64,000 nt of DNA, taken from positions 1 to 64,000 of the forward strand of contig NZ_CAQI01000040.1 of NCBI RefSeq assembly GCF_001046895.1, written 5' to 3'. A program made the position numbers and the translations under genes. This DNA comes from Pseudarthrobacter siccitolerans. GTDB taxonomy: Bacteria > Actinomycetota > Actinomycetes > Actinomycetales > Micrococcaceae. The notes beneath the pieces were generated by a model. The model ran no database searches. It had not been told where the DNA came from and saw only the letters and a list, made by a program, of their open reading frames with translations. The number at the start of each line of letters is the position of its first letter. Position 1 is the first letter of the stretch. Shown piece after piece: positions 62,747 through 64,000 of this stretch.

Positions 62747-63403
62747 ATGTCACAGCACGCAGAGGCCCCCCGGATGGCGACTGTCGATCCTGCAGCCCAG
62801 GACAACTACATTTACAACCGCCTCCTCAAGGAGCGGATCATCTGGCTGGGCTCAGAGGTGCGTGACGAGAACGCCAACGCCATCTGCTCGCAGCTGTTGC
62901 TCCTGTCCGCCGAGAACCCGGAAAAGGACATCTACCTTTACATCAACTCTCCGGGCGGGTCAGTCACCGCAGGCATGGCCATCTACGACACCATGCAGTT
63001 CATCCCGAACGACGTCGTCACCGTCGCCACCGGCCTCGCCGCCTCGATGGGGCAGTTCCTGCTCTCCTCGGGCACCAAGGGCAAGCGCTACGCCACCCCC
63101 AACGCACGCGTCCTGATGCACCAGCCCTCCGGCGGCATCGGCGGCACCGCCTCGGACATCAAGATCCAGGCGGAGCTCATCCTGCACATGAAGAAGGTTA
63201 TGGCGGAGCTGACGGCCGAACAGACCGGCCAGACCGTGGACACCATCCTCAAGGACAACGACCGTGACAAGTGGTTCACGGCCACCGAAGCCCTTGAGTA
63301 CGGCTTCTTCGACAAGATCGCCGCCCACGCCGGCTCGGTTGCCGGCGGCGGCGGAACCTCGAACAGCAACGGCGCCACGGGCGAGACCCCCTCCGCGAAC
63401 TAG
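62747..63403 (+). CDS. clpP1: ATP-dependent Clp protease proteolytic subunit 1
   Basis: Serine protease subunit, 218 residues, of the Clp complex that degrades proteins unfolded by ClpX or ClpC. S100 (GLAASMGQ) and H125 ([11 protein letters not shown]) are the catalytic residues; the Asp follows in [13 protein letters not shown]. The ATG at 62747 has AGAGGT nine to ten bases upstream. The C-terminus is a Gly/Ser/Asn tail. It is followed by a second clpP 36 bases on; actinobacteria need both, since ClpP1 and ClpP2 form a mixed 14-mer. Confidence 0.97.
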   Translation: MSQHAEAPRMATVDPAAQDNYIYNRLLKERIIWLGSEVRDENANAICSQLLLLSAENPEKDIYLYINSPGGSVTAGMAIYDTMQFIPNDVVTVATGLAASMGQFLLSSGTKGKRYATPNARVLMHQPSGGIGGTASDIKIQAELILHMKKVMAELTAEQTGQTVDTILKDNDRDKWFTATEALEYGFFDKIAAHAGSVAGGGGTSNSNGATGETPSAN

Positions 63404-63439
63404 ACCGGCACAAGAACACTCAGATCAGGAGCAATAAAA

Positions 63440-64000
63440 ATGAACTACAACTTCGGGTGGTCCGCCGGTAATCTTCCGTCCAGCCGCTACGTCCTGCCCC
63501 AGTTCGAGGAGCGCACGCCCTACGGCTTCAAGCGCCAGGACCCGTACACCAAGCTCTTCGAGGACCGCATCATCTTCCTTGGTGTCCAGGTGGACGACGC
63601 CTCCGCTGACGACATCATGGCGCAGCTGCTGGTGCTGGAATCGACGGACCCGGACCGCGACATCACCCTGTACATCAACTCACCGGGCGGTTCGTTCACT
63701 GCCATGACGGCGATCTACGACACCATGCAGTACATCCGCCCGGAGATCCAGACGGTCTGCCTCGGCCAGGCGGCCAGTGCCGCGGCTGTCCTGCTGGCTG
63801 CCGGTACGCCCGGCAAACGCCTGGCGCTGCCGAACGCACGTGTCCTGATCCATCAGCCGGCGCTCTCCGGCGGCCAGGGCGGCCAGGCCTCCGACCTGGA
63901 GATACAGGCCGCCGAGGTCATGCGCATGCGGTCCTGGCTTGAGGACACCCTGGCGCACCACTCGGGACGGACGTCCGAGCAGGTCAATAACGACATCGAG
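63440..64000 (+). CDS. clpP2: ATP-dependent Clp protease proteolytic subunit 2 (3' end outside window)
   Basis: Second ClpP subunit, 187 codons visible with the frame open to the window edge. The ATG at 63440 has AGGAG eight bases upstream. The sequence is close to ClpP1 but distinct: [28 protein letters not shown], then S113 in [13 protein letters not shown] and H138 in [13 protein letters not shown]. The catalytic Asp lies beyond the end. Together with clpP1 it makes the clpP1P2 operon; clpX would be expected next. Confidence 0.96.
   Translation, partial: MNYNFGWSAGNLPSSRYVLPQFEERTPYGFKRQDPYTKLFEDRIIFLGVQVDDASADDIMAQLLVLESTDPDRDITLYINSPGGSFTAMTAIYDTMQYIRPEIQTVCLGQAASAAAVLLAAGTPGKRLALPNARVLIHQPALSGGQGGQASDLEIQAAEVMRMRSWLEDTLAHHSGRTSEQVNNDIE

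Noticed and set aside
61054..62805. 583-codon minus-strand frame opposite tig
   Set aside because: Shadow of trigger factor; the translation is low-complexity Val/Gly/Leu/Asp and runs into a tRNA gene region.

Overview
The window is about 64 kb of high-GC actinobacterial chromosome. Gene order and protein families point to the Micrococcaceae, most likely Arthrobacter or Pseudarthrobacter. Pointers are a fasR-fabD-fabH-acpP-fabF block beside a homodimeric-type aceE, the DUF2469, DUF3145 and DUF3052 families, a type A RNase P RNA, a TrHbO-type globin, tandem clpP genes, many GTG and TTG starts, and ATGA/GTGA gene overlaps. Genus is inferred without a database search. Nearly everything is core genome: no insertion sequence, phage, CRISPR array, integrase hotspot or toxin-antitoxin pair was seen.

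Layout. 1-6.9 kb: two signal peptidase genes, rnhB, a DUF2469 gene, yraN, yifB, dprA and xerC. 7.1-15.8 kb: a DUF3145 gene, then on the minus strand the type II fatty-acid operon with its PucR-type regulator, and aceE. 16.2-18.3 kb: DUF3052, peroxiredoxin, a sirtuin and tRNA-Val. 18.3-24.8 kb: an IclR regulator with an MHS-family transporter, a 2-hydroxyacid dehydrogenase with a GntR regulator, and gnd. 24.9-30.8 kb: cysE, cysK and msrA, a Nif3-like gene, a coiled-coil protein with a decayed zinc ribbon, yaaA, rnpB and a TspO homologue. 31-37.7 kb: an N-terminally extended GAPDH, a secreted HNH nuclease, def, tRNA-His, orn, a GT-C glycosyltransferase and an AlkD-like protein. 37.7-47.1 kb: a sugar-catabolic region with a LacI-controlled divergent cluster of unknown substrate, then xylB-xylA and divergent xylR. 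47.3-60.6 kb: tRNA-Arg, an SSB paralogue, a lipoprotein, ettA, tesB, globin, mscS, an SDR protein, OsmC, pepN, rpiB and nei. 60.7-64 kb: tRNA-Gly, tRNA-Pro, tig, clpP1 and clpP2, the last cut by the window edge.

How it works together. Acetyl-CoA supply (aceE) sits beside fatty-acid synthesis and its likely activator. Xylose and pentose metabolism (xylAB, rpiB, gnd, GAPDH) recurs along the window. Trigger factor and ClpP1P2 form a protein folding and turnover block. The least understood part is the LacI-flanked set of esterase, Gfo/Idh/MocA dehydrogenase, DUF993 TIM-barrel protein and sugar isomerase at 37.7-43.0 kb; it looks like an uncharacterised sugar-degradation pathway. Several non-coding signals also stand out: a hairpin covering the yraN ribosome-binding site, an exact tandem duplication of a terminator after GAPDH, paired LacI-type operators, a TGTTCA element shared by iclR and its neighbouring transporter gene, and an inverted repeat ahead of fabD.
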